Source: Zygnema circumcarinatum (Eukaryota; Streptophyta; Zygnematophyceae; Zygnematales; Zygnemataceae). From it: a DNA stretch of 64,000 nucleotides. The notes under the pieces were generated by a model. It was given only the letters and a program-made list of their open reading frames with translations, was not told where the DNA came from and ran no database searches. Below are positions 11,096 through 23,839 of this stretch, one piece after another. The translations under genes were made by a program, and so were the position numbers. Positions within the stretch are counted from its first letter, which is position 1, and every line of letters begins with the position of its first letter. The stretch is taken from assembly GCA_037447605.1 (NCBI GenBank), contig CM074815.1:21601-85600 (forward strand), written 5' to 3'.

Positions 11096-14000
11096 TAAGC
11101 GAAGCCGTTCACAGAGTGGCGAGCATTCACCGCAGTCATGCATCGCATGGTCATGCTGTCCATGCGCATGCAAGAACGACCTTGGCACAGATCACAGCAG
11201 CATCTGCTATGTACAACTGCTACTGACTGAGGCAAGTCGGACGAGTGCATTGATTCAATTAATAAAGGATACAGTGCTAATATCACAGAGAAACAGGAAG
11301 ACAAGTTGTGCAGATTACCTTTTCCAAGGTGTCTCGACTCGCAGATCTTAGCAGAGCCCGAGCCATTGCCTCCCGTTTCAACTTGAAAGCGTCAAACGAA
11401 TGAGCCCCATGCTGAGCCGCCTCCTCGCACTGCCCATCCTGCCCGAACAGGAACCCCGCCACGTGCCGGACGGCCACCGAAACGGACATCGAGCCGGCTG
11501 CAAAGGCCTTGCTGCCTGCACCTGATGCCAAGTACGCACAATAATTCTCAAGCATTTTCATGCTATCCTGCAAGCACACAGTAATGACAGAAGATGTTAA
11601 AAAACAGTAAGCGGGTATAAGCTGCGACATGCTTTGCCAGGAAAATAGCTGAAAGGGTTGAACTCCTGTGCTCTTAAGTGCGTAGCCACACACCTTCTGC
11701 TCAGAATCCATACAACAATTCATGGACGGATTCAATCGAGATTCATAACTTGAAACAGTAAGCGGGTATAAGCTGCAACATGCTCCTTGCATGTCAAATG
11801 GTGGCCCCATGCAAAAGCTAGTCGAGTGATGAGAAAGCTACCTCGAGGGGGTGCAGATACCCCCGCCCCCCCCCGAGGCAGTCCCCAAGCGGCGGCAGCT
11901 GCGCCATGGCGGCCGCCTCCAGGGCGGTCCACGCACTCGCCCGGACCTCCTCCGCCACGTGTCGCCTCAGCAGCACCGCCACCTGGCGCCCAAACAGTCT
12001 GTCTCCGTACGACGCTGCGTCGAACTCCTCCGCCAGCTCGCGCGCGTACGCGGGATACGCGGCGGCCACGTCAGCAGCGAAGGCCAGCTGGGCGCCGTCC
12101 AGGTGGCGGCCGTACAGGGTCTGCAGGGCGGCCAGGGGGGCCCTCACCGCCTCCTTCAAATAGAGGGCACCGTCGGCGATGAACAGCTCCGAGAGGGAGT
12201 GGACCTTCCGCGCAAGAGGGATGCGGGCAACATGCACATCCGCACTGCCACATGACGCTGATGCTGCTGCCTCCATAGTTAACAGCAGTTCAAGCCAACA
12301 AGCTATGGTCGTTATTCCCGCTTCCTCACGATCATTATCAACAGCACTTCCTAGTGCTGCGCTCCCATTGCTCATTTCCCTCTGCTTGATCTCCCTTCGA
12401 CCATGCACGCCTTCAGAGGCGGGACTGAGGATCCAATGAGATGGCACGGGCAGCCGCTGCCCTACCCACTGAGACATCAGCCTCGCTCTCTGCGGCCTCT
12501 CCTCTGCAAGGGCAGACTCGTCGTCGGCCTCGTCCTCCACCTCCCGAATGACATCTAGTTGCCTCTCCCCCTGTTTTGCAACATTTCGCTCCCTTGTCCT
12601 TACGCCGGCCACGGTACCTGCTCCCCCTTTTCCTTTCTCGGCGAGCCACACTGCGACATAATGGCGGAGAAGGGACACCCTGAAGACTTCAGACGACAGT
12701 GAGCGCTCCGCATGGCAACTGCCCGTGTCGCGGATGGACTGAACCGTCTTCCCAAGTCCTCCCACATCCTGTTCTGATGACTTACCGTCCGTGGCTGTAA
12801 CACCACTCTCCTCTCCTCTCCAGCTCCACTTCAACGCTACAGAACTCGTTTTTATCGCATTATCTCTTAGCTTCTGCACCTCGACGAGGAACCCAGCCAC
12901 ACCTCGTTCGAACAAGGGTGCCTCTCTCTCAGCGGGTCCGATGAGAGCTAGTGTTCCAAGCCTCACATCCATCCTCCATGCAGTAGTTTCCTCATCCGCT
13001 AAGTCCAGTGGCTCAATCCCACCAGCCTCCCCCTCCCCCTCCCCCTCCCCCTGCTTCTGCTTCAAGGAGAGGGACAGGGGGAGGTCCAACAGGGCCCCCA
13101 CCACGCCGCCCTTCCCCCGCAGGGCCGCCACGTGGAGGGACCACCACCCCCCCCCAGGGCTGCCCCAGCCTGTTCCCAACCCGGGGGCCGGACCTCCCCT
13201 GTCATTCACTTCTAGGCCATGCAGTCCCCCCCTTTCAACGCCCTGCCTCACATCTTCCCCCATCTCTCTCAACAACATCACCATCTCCAGCTCCGCTGCT
13301 TGTAAGAAACTCACAGTTCGCCATGGTCCTTTAGCTCCCCCTTTGCCATTTCCACCTTCAAAACCCGTCCCTTGCCCATCAACGCCTTCCTGCACTCGAT
13401 CTGCAGCATTTCGTTCCTGACTCGGCTCTCTACAAATGACTTCATCTTCCATGGCAACAATCTCAGGCAGTGGCGGCTGCAAGGTTCCCTCCAGAGCGGA
13501 CAAGCCGACACCTAAGCCCGATGCAGCCAACGCTCGGTGCAGCACTTCAACCAATCGCGTGACGCCATGGAGGCAGCTCACAGCTCGCAGGGCCACCTCA
13601 CCGCGGCTGCTTCTTCCGGCCGCCACCAGACTCTTCAGAACATCTGTTTCTACCGTGCATCTTTTGTTCTTCATTTCTATGCCATCGGCAAACACAGGTG
13701 AGAACCTCACGAGTCCTGAGAGCAGAAGAGACCTTCCTACATGCTGCACAAATGGTGGGAGCCATGTTTGCCGCCCTGACTTCTCATATCTGTTGCCATT
13801 ATTATACTGATCAAATTGGGGTATACTTCTCTCCACAGCTGTTGCCAGAAAATGTAGAACAGCAGCCAGGGCTGCTAATTCCCCGCCTTGTTTTGAACAG
13901 CTGTAGGTTTCTTGCTCAACGCCGCCTCTCGATTCATGTCCTTCTGCACCCTCACCGACCTCTCCCATTGCCATTCGCAAGATTAGTCGAGGAGAGAGCC

Positions 14001-15445
14001 AAAGGGTGGCGGTGTGCACGAGCGGTAGCGCCACGCGCCACGTCAGACTCTCGCTTGCTGGCGAGCCACCGGCGGTGTCCTCTGCATCGAGAGGGAAGTC
14101 TTCAGAAGCTTCTGAAGCAGGAGGCGGAACAACACGCAGGCGAGGAAGGCCGGAAAATAGTGCTTCAAGAAGCAAGTAGGACTCCCTAGCCAGAGTCCAG
14201 GTTTCTTCAAGGCCCACATTTCTGTCCTCCACATTTTTGTGCTCCTGGTCTGAAGGCGTGACTGGTGTGCTCCTTGCTGTAGTTGTCATCTCACTGGGAG
14301 GCAGAAGCCAGAAACAGATAGAGGGATAGTAGTCGGAAAAGGCGTCCACACAGAGGCCATAGCGAGCGAATACTCGCCACAGCCGCAGCGCTTCCACAAC
14401 CACGGGGCCGTCACCACAGTCAGAAGAACGCCCAGAAGTGAGCGAAGGATTCGCCACACTAACGTTTCCCGCGCTGTGCACCAACAAATTGGATAGTGCC
14501 AGTTGGAATACTCCCGTCTCGAGAAAAGAGTTGGCAATGGTCTGATCTGCCAGACTCAGCACCTGCATGAAGTGAAAACACACATTATACACACAAGAAT
14601 CTCGCATCAGTTCTCATTGAAAAACTACACAGATGAACTCCCTTGAAACCCATGTAGTTGGCTGAATGATGCTGACTCCATGTGGGAGAGAGTAGCCGAG
14701 GCATGCAGAGAGCCCCCCATGGCCGCCCTACCTTGAGGAGACGCACGGCCAGCGCGCGCTCTGAGGAGGAGGAGGAGGAGGAGGCGGAGGCGGAGGGCCC
14801 CGCGAGGAGGAGGCGCGCGCGCAGGAGCGGCAATAGCCGCGGGCAGTGCGCCACCGCGCGGGCGCCCGCAGGGGAGTGCCGCGCAAAGGCCACCAGACAC
14901 TGCAGGAGGGCGCCCTCCGCCCCGCCGCCCGGCTGCACCACCTGCACTCACTCACTCACTCACTCACTCCATCAGCGACTGTGTGTGAGTGAGCCTGAGA
15001 GAGAGAGAGAGAGAGAGGGAGGGAAGACGTTATCACAGCACTGGCGACACCCCGAAGACTCGTTTTTTCAATAGGAGCAGTCTGCAGAGGAGATAACAGT
15101 AGGCAATGAGTAGTCACCGTTCATTTGCGTCACATTTGAAGCCACACAGCTCCAAGTATGTGTTGGTTGGGGGTTGTGTCAGCAAAAGCTAGCCTATCGA
15201 ACCAATCAAGCTAGTTTACCATTATTGCCGCATCCCCTGGAATCTCCACAGTGCATCACAACCGAAATGGTTGCTCCCAGACAGTTCACTTCGAATACGA
15301 TATTGAGGTTACTGGTCATTCCAGCTCACTGTGTGTAGATAGATAGATAGATAGTATGATAAACAGATAGTATGTTAGACATACACAAGGCCCCACATTT
15401 CCCCAGGCAAAGCCCATTCATTGTCCATAAGAAAGGGGCTGTAGG

Positions 15446-15486
<41 letters not shown>

Positions 15487-18400
15487 GCCGGAAGTGGACG
15501 TAAGTGCATCTGATGCCGACCTCGAGGATGTACCGCATGCGAGGGAGGACGCCCATTCGGAGGAGTCCCGCGGCGAAGTCGCGACTCGCCACGTCGGTGT
15601 CCGCCCCCACCGTCCCGCCCTCACTCGCCCCCTCCCCCTCAGACGGAGGGAGAAACTCCGACGGCTTCACCGTGTCCTTCCATCTCCCCGCCCCAAAGAA
15701 CCCGTTTCGAGCACTTGGACGTTGCCGGAAAATGGGACACGTGGCCACTGTCTCCTCTCCACGCCAAAGACCCTGTGAAATCACATCTCCAAACCACAGC
15801 ATTTTGGATCAGTCTTCACGACGAATGGAAATGTTAAAACACTAAAAGGGAGCCCGGTCACTCATACATGGCTGGTTGAACAGGGTGATGCGTTGCCATT
15901 CATGACTGCCGGTACCCATGGCCAGAATGCAGACCTCTTGGGCGTCGAAAAATGCTTCGTTCGCTGCCGAGTTCAAGCAGGTCTCCATGGCTCGAGCAGC
16001 TGCCACCACAACTGTCGAATGCGGGTCGTCGATAGCCATTCTGTAACAAGGAAAGCAGACAAGGATCACTCCCAATCCTCTCCTTGCCAGCTCCCTGCAG
16101 CTCTGCCATAGGGAGCCACTCGCGTCCTTCGCCAGGAATGACGACGAGGGAGGGCCCACAGAAAGTTGTGCAATGGAGTGAATCCCTTTTCTTCTTTATA
16201 GAGCTCTTACACAGTACCAATGCAGGGTCAACAAATAAGCGTTGTAAAGTTTTGCAAACACCAACTTAACGCAAAATAACAGCTCCAGATTCACAATACG
16301 CAGATGGCAGGACATACTCCCTTGCTGGTCTTGCTTGTGGCAAGTCTTCGCTATAAAAATTAAGCAACAAACATGATTGAATGAAACAAGCCCATGTTGT
16401 CCTCACCGCAGCACAACTCCCAGCATGAGCTCCGGGCCGAACGCATACGCCCACACGGCCTGCCAATCCGGGGCCGCCACATGGCGCTGTGGAGGCAGTG
16501 CCAGCAGGGCGAGGGCGGCGGCGGCCCTGGCGAGCGTGTGCGCGAGGAGGCGCAGCGCGGCGGCGCGCTGCGCGGGGAGGCCGCTGCGGGCGAGGGCCGC
16601 GGCCTCGCGCAGGGAGTACCCCGCCCGCCCGGGGGACCCATCCGACCGCAGCAAATCACGTTCCGCCACGTGGCGCACACTCAACTCCCGCACCATCTCG
16701 CCTTCGCTGTCTTGCTTCACACGCGCTGCGCAAGAGACGAAGGTGGACAGAGGTGACGGGCAGGAATAGATCGCAAAATACCGAGGGGCAAATTTGGGAA
16801 GACGTGCAAACAGGGTAAAACAGGGTAAAACATGCTGAGAACAGAAAGGCCATAATAGCAATAGATATCTGGACAGATTTTTCAGGCAGCTTACTGGAGT
16901 ACAGCCGCAAGGTAAAATGTCAAAAAATATAGTGCTGCTTATCCCCTTTTCAAGAACTAATATCCGAACGTCTAGCAAGCACAATTATTAACGACGACAC
17001 TCTTTATGACTTCTGGCACCAATTTCTTCTAAGAGCATTTACCATTCTCATGCTTCGGCTCAAACAGACTGGGAAGCAGACCGGATCTATAACTGCTCAA
17101 GTGCCAGATGCTCACCCGGCAAGCCAGTGCTGTCAGCTCGCACAATTCCAATAATATCCTCCGCCTCATTGGCTGTGGCTAGCGGCACTACGGAGCCATC
17201 CAGAGCAAATCTGATTCCCCTGACAGCCTCCACCCTTTCAGCCCAGTCCTTCCCCAGCAACAGAGGCAATCTGCTTGTAACCGACTCATCACCATCACCA
17301 GCTCCTCCCACACCAACAGGTTGTTCGCCCTCCACAGATGGTCCTACATTCTCAAGCTCAGAAAGCTTTTCTGAATGAGGCGAGTCTCTGCCAACATATT
17401 TTTCTGTTTTGCAGTCTACATCTGCTCGCACACCCTTCATCAGATGCGCGTCAGCACCACCTTCCGACATAGTCACTGGTAACAGCAGATCATCTGAGGG
17501 GAGAGTACTATCCGACGCCATGGAGATCACTTCTGCTGTGTCGCCTGTAATTTCCTGATTGACTTTCAGATCGTTGTCCATCCTTCTTATTGATGTAAGA
17601 GCTTCGTTTTGTTGACTTTCTGTGGAAGACAAGTTGGGCTCACTTCTCTCCATTGGTCTCCTTAACTTTCCTGCTCCACGTTTCCGCAGGGCCTCCAAAA
17701 CTCTAGCTGGCAGAAGCTCTGCAATCTCCTTCTGAGTAGCAGCCACTTCAGCAGCATCCATCCTTGCAATCCTTCTCGAGTTCTCTGCATCAATGTGTTC
17801 CAATTCCACTTCAAGTGCCCCTCTCGCTTGCACGGCAGCAAGCGTACCTCGATGAAGGCTTTTCTCCTCGCTTGACATCCGTCCACTACTGCCCCCATGA
17901 AGCCTGCTCTTAGCTCGAGTGTTCCACGCATCTGTCACAAATACGTCTGTGCTGTTTTCTCTGCCTGGCCTAGGACTAGGAGCTGTGAAGATTTGGGTTT
18001 CTGCCATACTGCTTTCAGGACTCTGTGCTATTTTGTCCAGCCCGTTTTCATCTAAACCTACTCCAGCATTTGAGATTCCCACGTTATCCGCAGGAGCGCT
18101 GAAAGGTTTCTGCAGCAAGCCTCTTTCTCGTCGAAACAAACTTAACTTTCCAGATCCCTTACTTCTACCGATTAGCGGCTGAGCCGCAGACAATGCATCT
18201 GGAGGGGCATCATCCTCGTCTCTGTTTCCAGGGCTGGACGGCTTTCCCAGTGCAGTTTGGGGCTGTAACCGTAGGTTCTGCAGCGAACGACAACATTGCA
18301 AAAAAAATCAGCAACTATAGTTGGAGGCGACTCAAGTGAACATACATTCACTTCAGTTACACAGAGCATGATAGTCTCTTACCTACGAGGGTACGAGATG

Positions 18401-19493
18401 AACAAACACTTCCAAACCATGCTATAGCTAAACGGGTTTGCTGACGATAAAATGATCAATCTCATTCTCAACCATGAAAACAAAACAGGCAGGCTTTTTT
18501 CAGTATACTCATTCGCAGACAATGAGGACAACGTTAAATTTAGGCGGTTACTCCTTAAAAGTACGGGGCTGGGCACTCCCTGCCTCCCGAGCAACTAGCC
18601 TTTTTCTCTTCTAATATTATCTTTCAGCGGGATTCAACATTAAGCCATAGATAACAATAGGGCGTGTCAGACTTAAAAACCGTTAGTATGCGTGTCCGTA
18701 AGTTTGACACCAGAACGAGTACTCAAGTAAAATCGCGATCGTTCTGCGGCGGAGTACTTTCGTAGCCTTTTTTTTCGTAACGCTTTTCGTAGATTTTATT
18801 AAGTCTGACACCCCCTATCGAGTGGACACTCGAAAATTTGTCACGCAATTGTGTTCGGCAAGAAATATGGATTCCCTGGAGCCTGGTTAACCCGTCCTCA
18901 CAACGTGTAGCTTTTTCAGAAATGGAAGAAAGACCAAAAAGGGTGGCATATGATCAAAACTTTCCGAAAGAATCCACTTGCTAGGGAAGAAAAGTACTGA
19001 AAAGCCTCTGGGTGCTTAATATTCGAGGAGCAGAAATGAGGCCTATTGCTTGTGCAATAGGGATTCGTACTGGCATGAAAGTAAAAGTACATACCGGCCC
19101 TTCTGAACGATGCCGAGCCACCGGAAACGGCCGTATATTCGGCTCCGGAACTCTGGGCTTTGAGGACTGCACCTCTGGTCCAAGTGTGAGCTTTGAAAAT
19201 CCCTTTTCTCTAACACTTCCCAGTACTTCCAAGGGTTTGTAAGGCTTGGCATTGGCCTCTTTCAGGTGAGGCACGGTGGCTGTTGTTGGAGCTACCCGGG
19301 ATGCGACACCTGGCACCATGGGTACCGAAGCCCTCTGAGCAGAGGAGCGCTGCTTGGATGCGGATGCAAGAGATTCAGGAGGTCCATGTTCCTCCACCGG
19401 CTCGCTATCGACGAACTTGTCGCCGTGTCCTGACTGGGCTGAACTGGTGAATGGAAACCGTTCCTTTTCTGTGGAAAAACCTGCCCGGCACAC
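11096..19493 (-). CDS. RPAP1/MINIYO-like RNA polymerase II-associated protein
   Basis: RPAP1 (plant MINIYO/IYO) is a nuclear-cytoplasmic factor that supports RNA polymerase II elongation and the onset of cell differentiation. Exons in transcript order are about 19480-19095, 18277-17116, 16725-16407, 16040-15935, 15772-15521, 14941-14732, 14562-11842 and 11567-11319, then an uncertain last exon ending near 11096. The phases are consistent from 19095 to 11319. An RPAP1_N-like motif lies in exon 18277-17116 (IDAENSRRIARMDAAEV, later LEALRKRGAG). MINIYO-like blocks include VRHVAERDLLRSDGSPGRAG, DFAAGLLRMGVLPRMRYILE, CLVAFARHSPAGARAVAHCP and the C-terminal KMLENYCAYLASGAGSKAF. The roughly 1,800 predicted residues exceed Arabidopsis MINIYO (about 1,465). 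The excess is mainly in the 2.7-kb exon, which holds Gly- and Ser-rich stretches. No ATG is seen in the first listed exon, so the true start lies upstream. Two donors are GAG|GTC (15935, 15521). The first intron carries a MITE. Confidence 0.88.
18658..18817. mobile_element. TA-flanked MITE, copy 1 (Tc1/mariner-like)
   Basis: A 160-bp element bounded by TA dinucleotides. Terminal inverted repeats are GGGCGTGTCAGACTTAA on the left and TTAAGTCTGACACCCCC on the right. It lies in the first visible intron of the RPAP1-like gene. The internal words CCAGAACGAGTAC and GCGGCGGAGTACTT are shared with the copy at 61103-61239. TA target duplication and lack of coding capacity fit a Tc1/mariner-type MITE. 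Confidence 0.8.
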
Positions 19494-20531
19494 CCTGCCT
19501 CGACCTCAGCTAGAGTACTTCAGCATACGAGCGTGACAACTGTCACTACACAAAGCATACATTGCGCTTGATCAATTGTAAGAATTTTTCTTGCAAAGAT
19601 CGGCAACGTTAATCTATGAACGTCCTCAAACTCACAGCAAAGGTCAGATTATTTTTTTACACCTCCACAGAACCGCATACGTTTTCTTCTGCTGGATAAG
19701 CCCGTGTTTTTACATCTTCGAAAATAACGTGTACCCGTGTTTCACTCCAGAAATGTGCGTATTCTCACACGGAGTCATGAACTCGTCATCCTTGCTTTCA
19801 AAAGTAACGAGGAACCGCCCAAAAAAAGCCCAGTGTATGGAGAGAATTTATACAAACACTTGAATGGTTTTCCATTCTTGCAGTTGTCAAATATTTGTTT
19901 CAAAATGTGAGGAGCGATTTTCGTGATATTGGTGGGTTTGTATGCTGTGAATGATCTTGGGTTCCCCTGGGATGCTTAGGGCCAGTTTTCAGCACAATAA
20001 GCTCCATGCAAACACAGGCGCATTCGGTGGACGGGAGCGGCGCTGCGAGACCGAGCAGCAGAACGCACTTGGAGGAGCGGGCGGGTGGCGCGGCCCGGGC
20101 GTGGGCGTGGGCGTGGGCGCGGGCGCGGTGTGGCGGAGGCGCACAGCCTGCGCAGCAGGCGGCGGGCGCGAGGCAAAGAAGTCCGCCTGCAGCCGCAAGA
20201 GCTCCGCCTCCTCCGCCTCCGCCTCCTCCTCCTCCTCCTCCCTGCGTCCCCGGGCCGCCATCGCCCGCTCGCCCCCGCTTGCTCAGCCCCGCCCCGCCGA
20301 GGTCGGTCGGGGGGGCGGGGGCGAAAGGATGACAACTGTGTACCGTACCGTACCGTACCGTACGGAGTGCGCGAAGGCAGAGGCACCGCACGCCCGCCCG
20401 CCCTTGCACGGGTCAAGGCCGCCTCGCCTTCTCCTCTCGGGCCGGGAGAGGCGGAGGGGGAGGGGGAGGGGGAGGGGGANNNNNNNNNNGGGGAGGGGGA
20501 GGGGAAGGGAAGGGAAGGGGAGGGGGCGGCC
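19494..20531. promoter_or_regulatory. shared upstream region of RPAP1-like and RING-H2 genes
   Basis: About 1 kb between two divergent genes. It probably also holds the missing 5' exon of RPAP1. It contains GGCGTGG-type repeats near 20100, a GA/CT tract near 20215-20245, four tandem CCGTA pentamers at 20342-20362 and a GGGGGA tract from 20455. No separate gene was identified. Frames through it are Arg/Gly/Pro-rich and low in complexity. Confidence 0.45.
20480..20489. other. assembly gap (10 N)
   Basis: Ten Ns interrupt a GGGGGA purine tract just upstream of the RING-H2 gene. The true length of the tract is unknown. Confidence 1.
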
Positions 20532-23218
20532 ATGGCCCTACTGCGTGCGCCGCCTCCGCGCCGCCCCGCCGAGCAGGCCCGCCAGGACGACGGGCCCGCC
20601 TCCCACGCTGCGCTCCGGAGGACCCACGCCGCTCGCCCGTCCACTCAGCAGCGCCGGCAGCCATGCCACACCCCGTTGCTCCCGGGCAACGACCGACTGA
20701 GGGAGGGACGAAGCCAAAGTCGCAGACGAAGTGAAGCTAAACTGTCTCTTGGAAGCCTCAACGAGCGGGAAGTGAGCAGCGTTCCCACCGCGGATGTCGG
20801 CCGTGGTGGCCGCCGAGAGCAAAGCAGGCGAAAAGTGCCCGTTCCAGCGAAGCGGACTGGTTCTGTGTCTGGGAAGCTGAGAAATGAGAAAAGGAAGTCT
20901 CCTGCAGGAGACGTCCTGTACGATTTCAGCCGCAGTAAGGGGGTGAAGAATTGTCCACTTGGAGTTGGAGGTGCTGTTGTCGTCCAGGAGTCATCAAGCA
21001 GGTAGACATGGGGAATGTCGCCGCCATTTTTTCTCATGGAAGTATCTTCGAACGACTGTGTCATCCATCCGTTTCCATGTGCACAACTAATGCGTGCATT
21101 CTTTTCCATGGTGGCAGACTACCGTCCTTTGAATAAAGTATGTTACGTTTGCAAAGTAGTGTACTCTTCGACAAAGAGCGAATCACCTTCAGGTCACAGT
21201 CATCTGGGGTCTGTTCTCGGCTGTTTCGTGTATGTTTTGTTCAAGGAATCGCTGCACTTTGACCTCGCATTTCAGTAAGAACATTTTGTATTCGTCACTG
21301 AACTCTCCAATATCCTTTGGGGTGCATAAGTGGAAGAATGGCGTGTGCGCAATTGCTCCTTCAGAATGAAACTTATCTATCAAGTTGATTCCCGCAAGCT
21401 TGCCTTTCACCAGCGAAAGTTGTGCTGTGTGCGTCTAGTCGTCAGCATTGCTGCAGTTTGTTGCAATCTCTGGATGTTTTGTGAGGGGAATGGCGAACTG
21501 TTTAGTCGTTTAACATGCATTTTGTGGGTGGTATATGTTCAACAGAATTGGAACTCTGCAGGATCATTCAACGTGCACAAGTGGAATCGGACATAAGGAG
21601 CATGGCTCAGCTTCTGACTGCTCTACCTGTAAGCCGAAAGTTCACGTCATTTTAGTTGTACCTTTATGATTTTCGCTCGCATGATTGGCTGAAAATTACA
21701 TTGTTGAGACTGATGAAAAACTAGTTTTCTCGCAGGTGGCATGCAACTACTACCGAAGACGTCGTACCCAAATTTAGCTGCAATGGAGGAAGCTGAGGTG
21801 AACTGGACAGAGGTATTGCTTCTGCACTTCAGCTATTGTGCTTGCAATATGGTGTCCACTGCGTGCACCAAGGGTTTCCCTGAAGCACGCAATTTGCCTT
21901 TCTTCTTTCTAGTCTCGGAGATTCACGTAGTTATTGTGGGAGACTTGCCTTTGGAGAATAACCATTCAACCAGATTGGGATGCTCTGCTGCTCCAAATCC
22001 GCTTGGTCATGCTTTATTCCTGTTGCAGCTCGATGACTGTGGAGCAACATTCCAATTGCGAGAATATTCTTCAGAATACCAGCAGAACTCCAGTGAGCCC
22101 CTTAGGCAGTCAATCCCTGGGTCGAGGTTGGATTTGAGATGTGGAATTGGTGAAAGAGTCGTCCAAACTTCAGCAGCGGGCAAGGTGCCGGATTGGGTGG
22201 AGCGAAGGAGGCAAGCAATAGCTGCACGATTGGCACAGGCGGGAGAACATGAGGTAAGTGTTGAACACTAGTTTCCTGCAACCTCAGTGGAAGGGAAAAT
22301 ATCTTGCTGAGAAAGATGGAGCCGGCTGACCTTGTATTTTCACTGGGTTTTTTCTGTAATCTCCTATTATGTCGCAAGCTGTTTTATGCGTCTCTTCTTT
22401 AGAAGGAAACGGAGTTGCTACGTGCAACCTGAGATTACTGAAACACTGTTTGTTGTGCTAAACTATTTTGTCTATTTGGGGTGCTTGATTGTTTAAGAGA
22501 TCAGGGTGCAGTCTTAGAGGCTCGGCAACGACTGGATGAACGTCTGCGAACTGCTGGTCAGCCGAACCGACGCCAGGGCTCTTTTAGCTTGAGAACGGCT
22601 GTGTCAGGGTGGAAGAACACCTCAATGCTGTCAAGGAAATCACAACAGCGCAAGGAAGATGCACAACATAGGGGAAGAGAATCTCGAGGAGGGCAGCCCT
22701 TTGGTTCACATACGAATGGCACGCGAACTTCTCATCCTTCCATGTACTCACGTGAATGGGCTAGGGATTTGCCTGCTCTGTCGTCCCAGTTAGGTGAAGG
22801 CATAGGGATATGGAGAGGCGACCTAGCGTTCTTGGAGAGGTATTCTGCTATTCAGGAGATTGAGGCAACGCGGGTGAAGGAGTGCGGTGGCAAAGGACTG
22901 GACCAAGCAGCAATTGATGTCCTGACGAGGGAGACATGGGTGGAGGGTTTGGAAGTGAAAGAGCCATGGTTTGGTTGGCCGCGCTTGGGAAAGCTTAAGC
23001 TAGTGTTAGGGAGGCGGACTCCATTGGGCGCTCATGAAAGCAAGACCGCGCCAGAGGATGGCGTGACAACGAGGGACTGCCCCATCTGTCTCGACAACTT
23101 CACAGCGGGGGAGGTCCTCCTCCTCTTGCGGTGCGGCCACAGGTTCCACGAGGGCTGCATCGTGCCGTGGTTGAGTCACCAAAGGCGGTGTCCTTATTGC
23201 CGGTCGACCGTCACGTAG
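20532..23218 (+). CDS. RING-H2 finger protein, probable E3 ubiquitin ligase
   Basis: The C-terminus carries a complete C3H2C3 RING: CPICLDNF, then CGHRFHEGC, then CPYCRS. It ends three residues after the domain, at TAG 23216-23218. RING-H2 domains recruit E2 enzymes and transfer ubiquitin to substrates; the substrate here is unknown. Exons are 20532-21001, 21562-21628, 21759-21812 (less certain, with a weak acceptor), 22029-22253 and 22505-23218. All phases agree and give about 509 aa. The region before the RING is basic and Ser/Arg/Gln-rich (for example RRKVPVPAKRTGSVSGKL), with a short helical segment WVERRRQAIAARLAQAGEHE and no membrane helix. The start ATG at 20532 was chosen as the first after the purine tract, and the N-terminal 60 residues are low in complexity. 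I do not recognise the specific RING subfamily. Confidence 0.78.
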
Positions 23219-23730
23219 CAGCCATGGCTTGGCACTCTCCACAAATAGAAATAAGTGTTGTATAGGAGGAATGTCCCTCACTCTCATAAGGTATAATGTA
23301 CATTTCCTGTGTGCTACAGCTTCGGAGAAAACAAGATGTCACAGCGTTAATGCATTTTTCCTCCTGTTGAGTGTCAAGCGCTTGTGCTGTCTAGGGCGAA
23401 GTAATTGCTTACACAGGTTTTAAATTTGAAGACACATGCTTCTGCACCACTCGCTGTGTGATCCTGCTTGCGCAGTCCGCCCTCCCCGCGGTGTCATAAT
23501 CGTTTGACATCACCTCTTTGCCTGGTATGCGGTATTTCCAAACCATGGCACCATGGCACAACAACAGTTAGAAAGAATGAAAATCTAGTTAATTCGAGAA
23601 AAAACTGAAACAGAAAAAAAAATGTTCGACAGCAAACTAGCTATCCATATCTAGCTCTCCAGCCCGCACGTCGTCGCCCCTTGCCTGCCTGCTCCTGCTC
23701 CTGCTCCTGCGCCTGCTTCTGCTCCTCTCT

Positions 23731-23769
<39 letters not shown>

Positions 23770-23839
23770 CGCGGAAGGGGTATACATAACGGTAGCGGGC
23801 GGCCAGCTTGCCTGCCTGCCGGGCCGCCCGCTATCGAGC
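23219..23839. other. intergenic, CTGCTC repeat
   Basis: Contains the 3' flank of the RING-H2 gene and a CTCCTG/GCTCCT hexamer-type repeat at about 23690-23770, which lies just before the ABC transporter start. In-frame reading through the repeat could extend the transporter N-terminus (Cys/Ser/Ala-rich), but I consider that unlikely. Confidence 0.5.

Noticed and set aside
21741-22271. 176-codon continuous ORF as a single exon of the RING gene
   Set aside because: It spans clear GT-AG introns. Only 21759-21812 and 22029-22253 fit the phase of the neighbouring exons.
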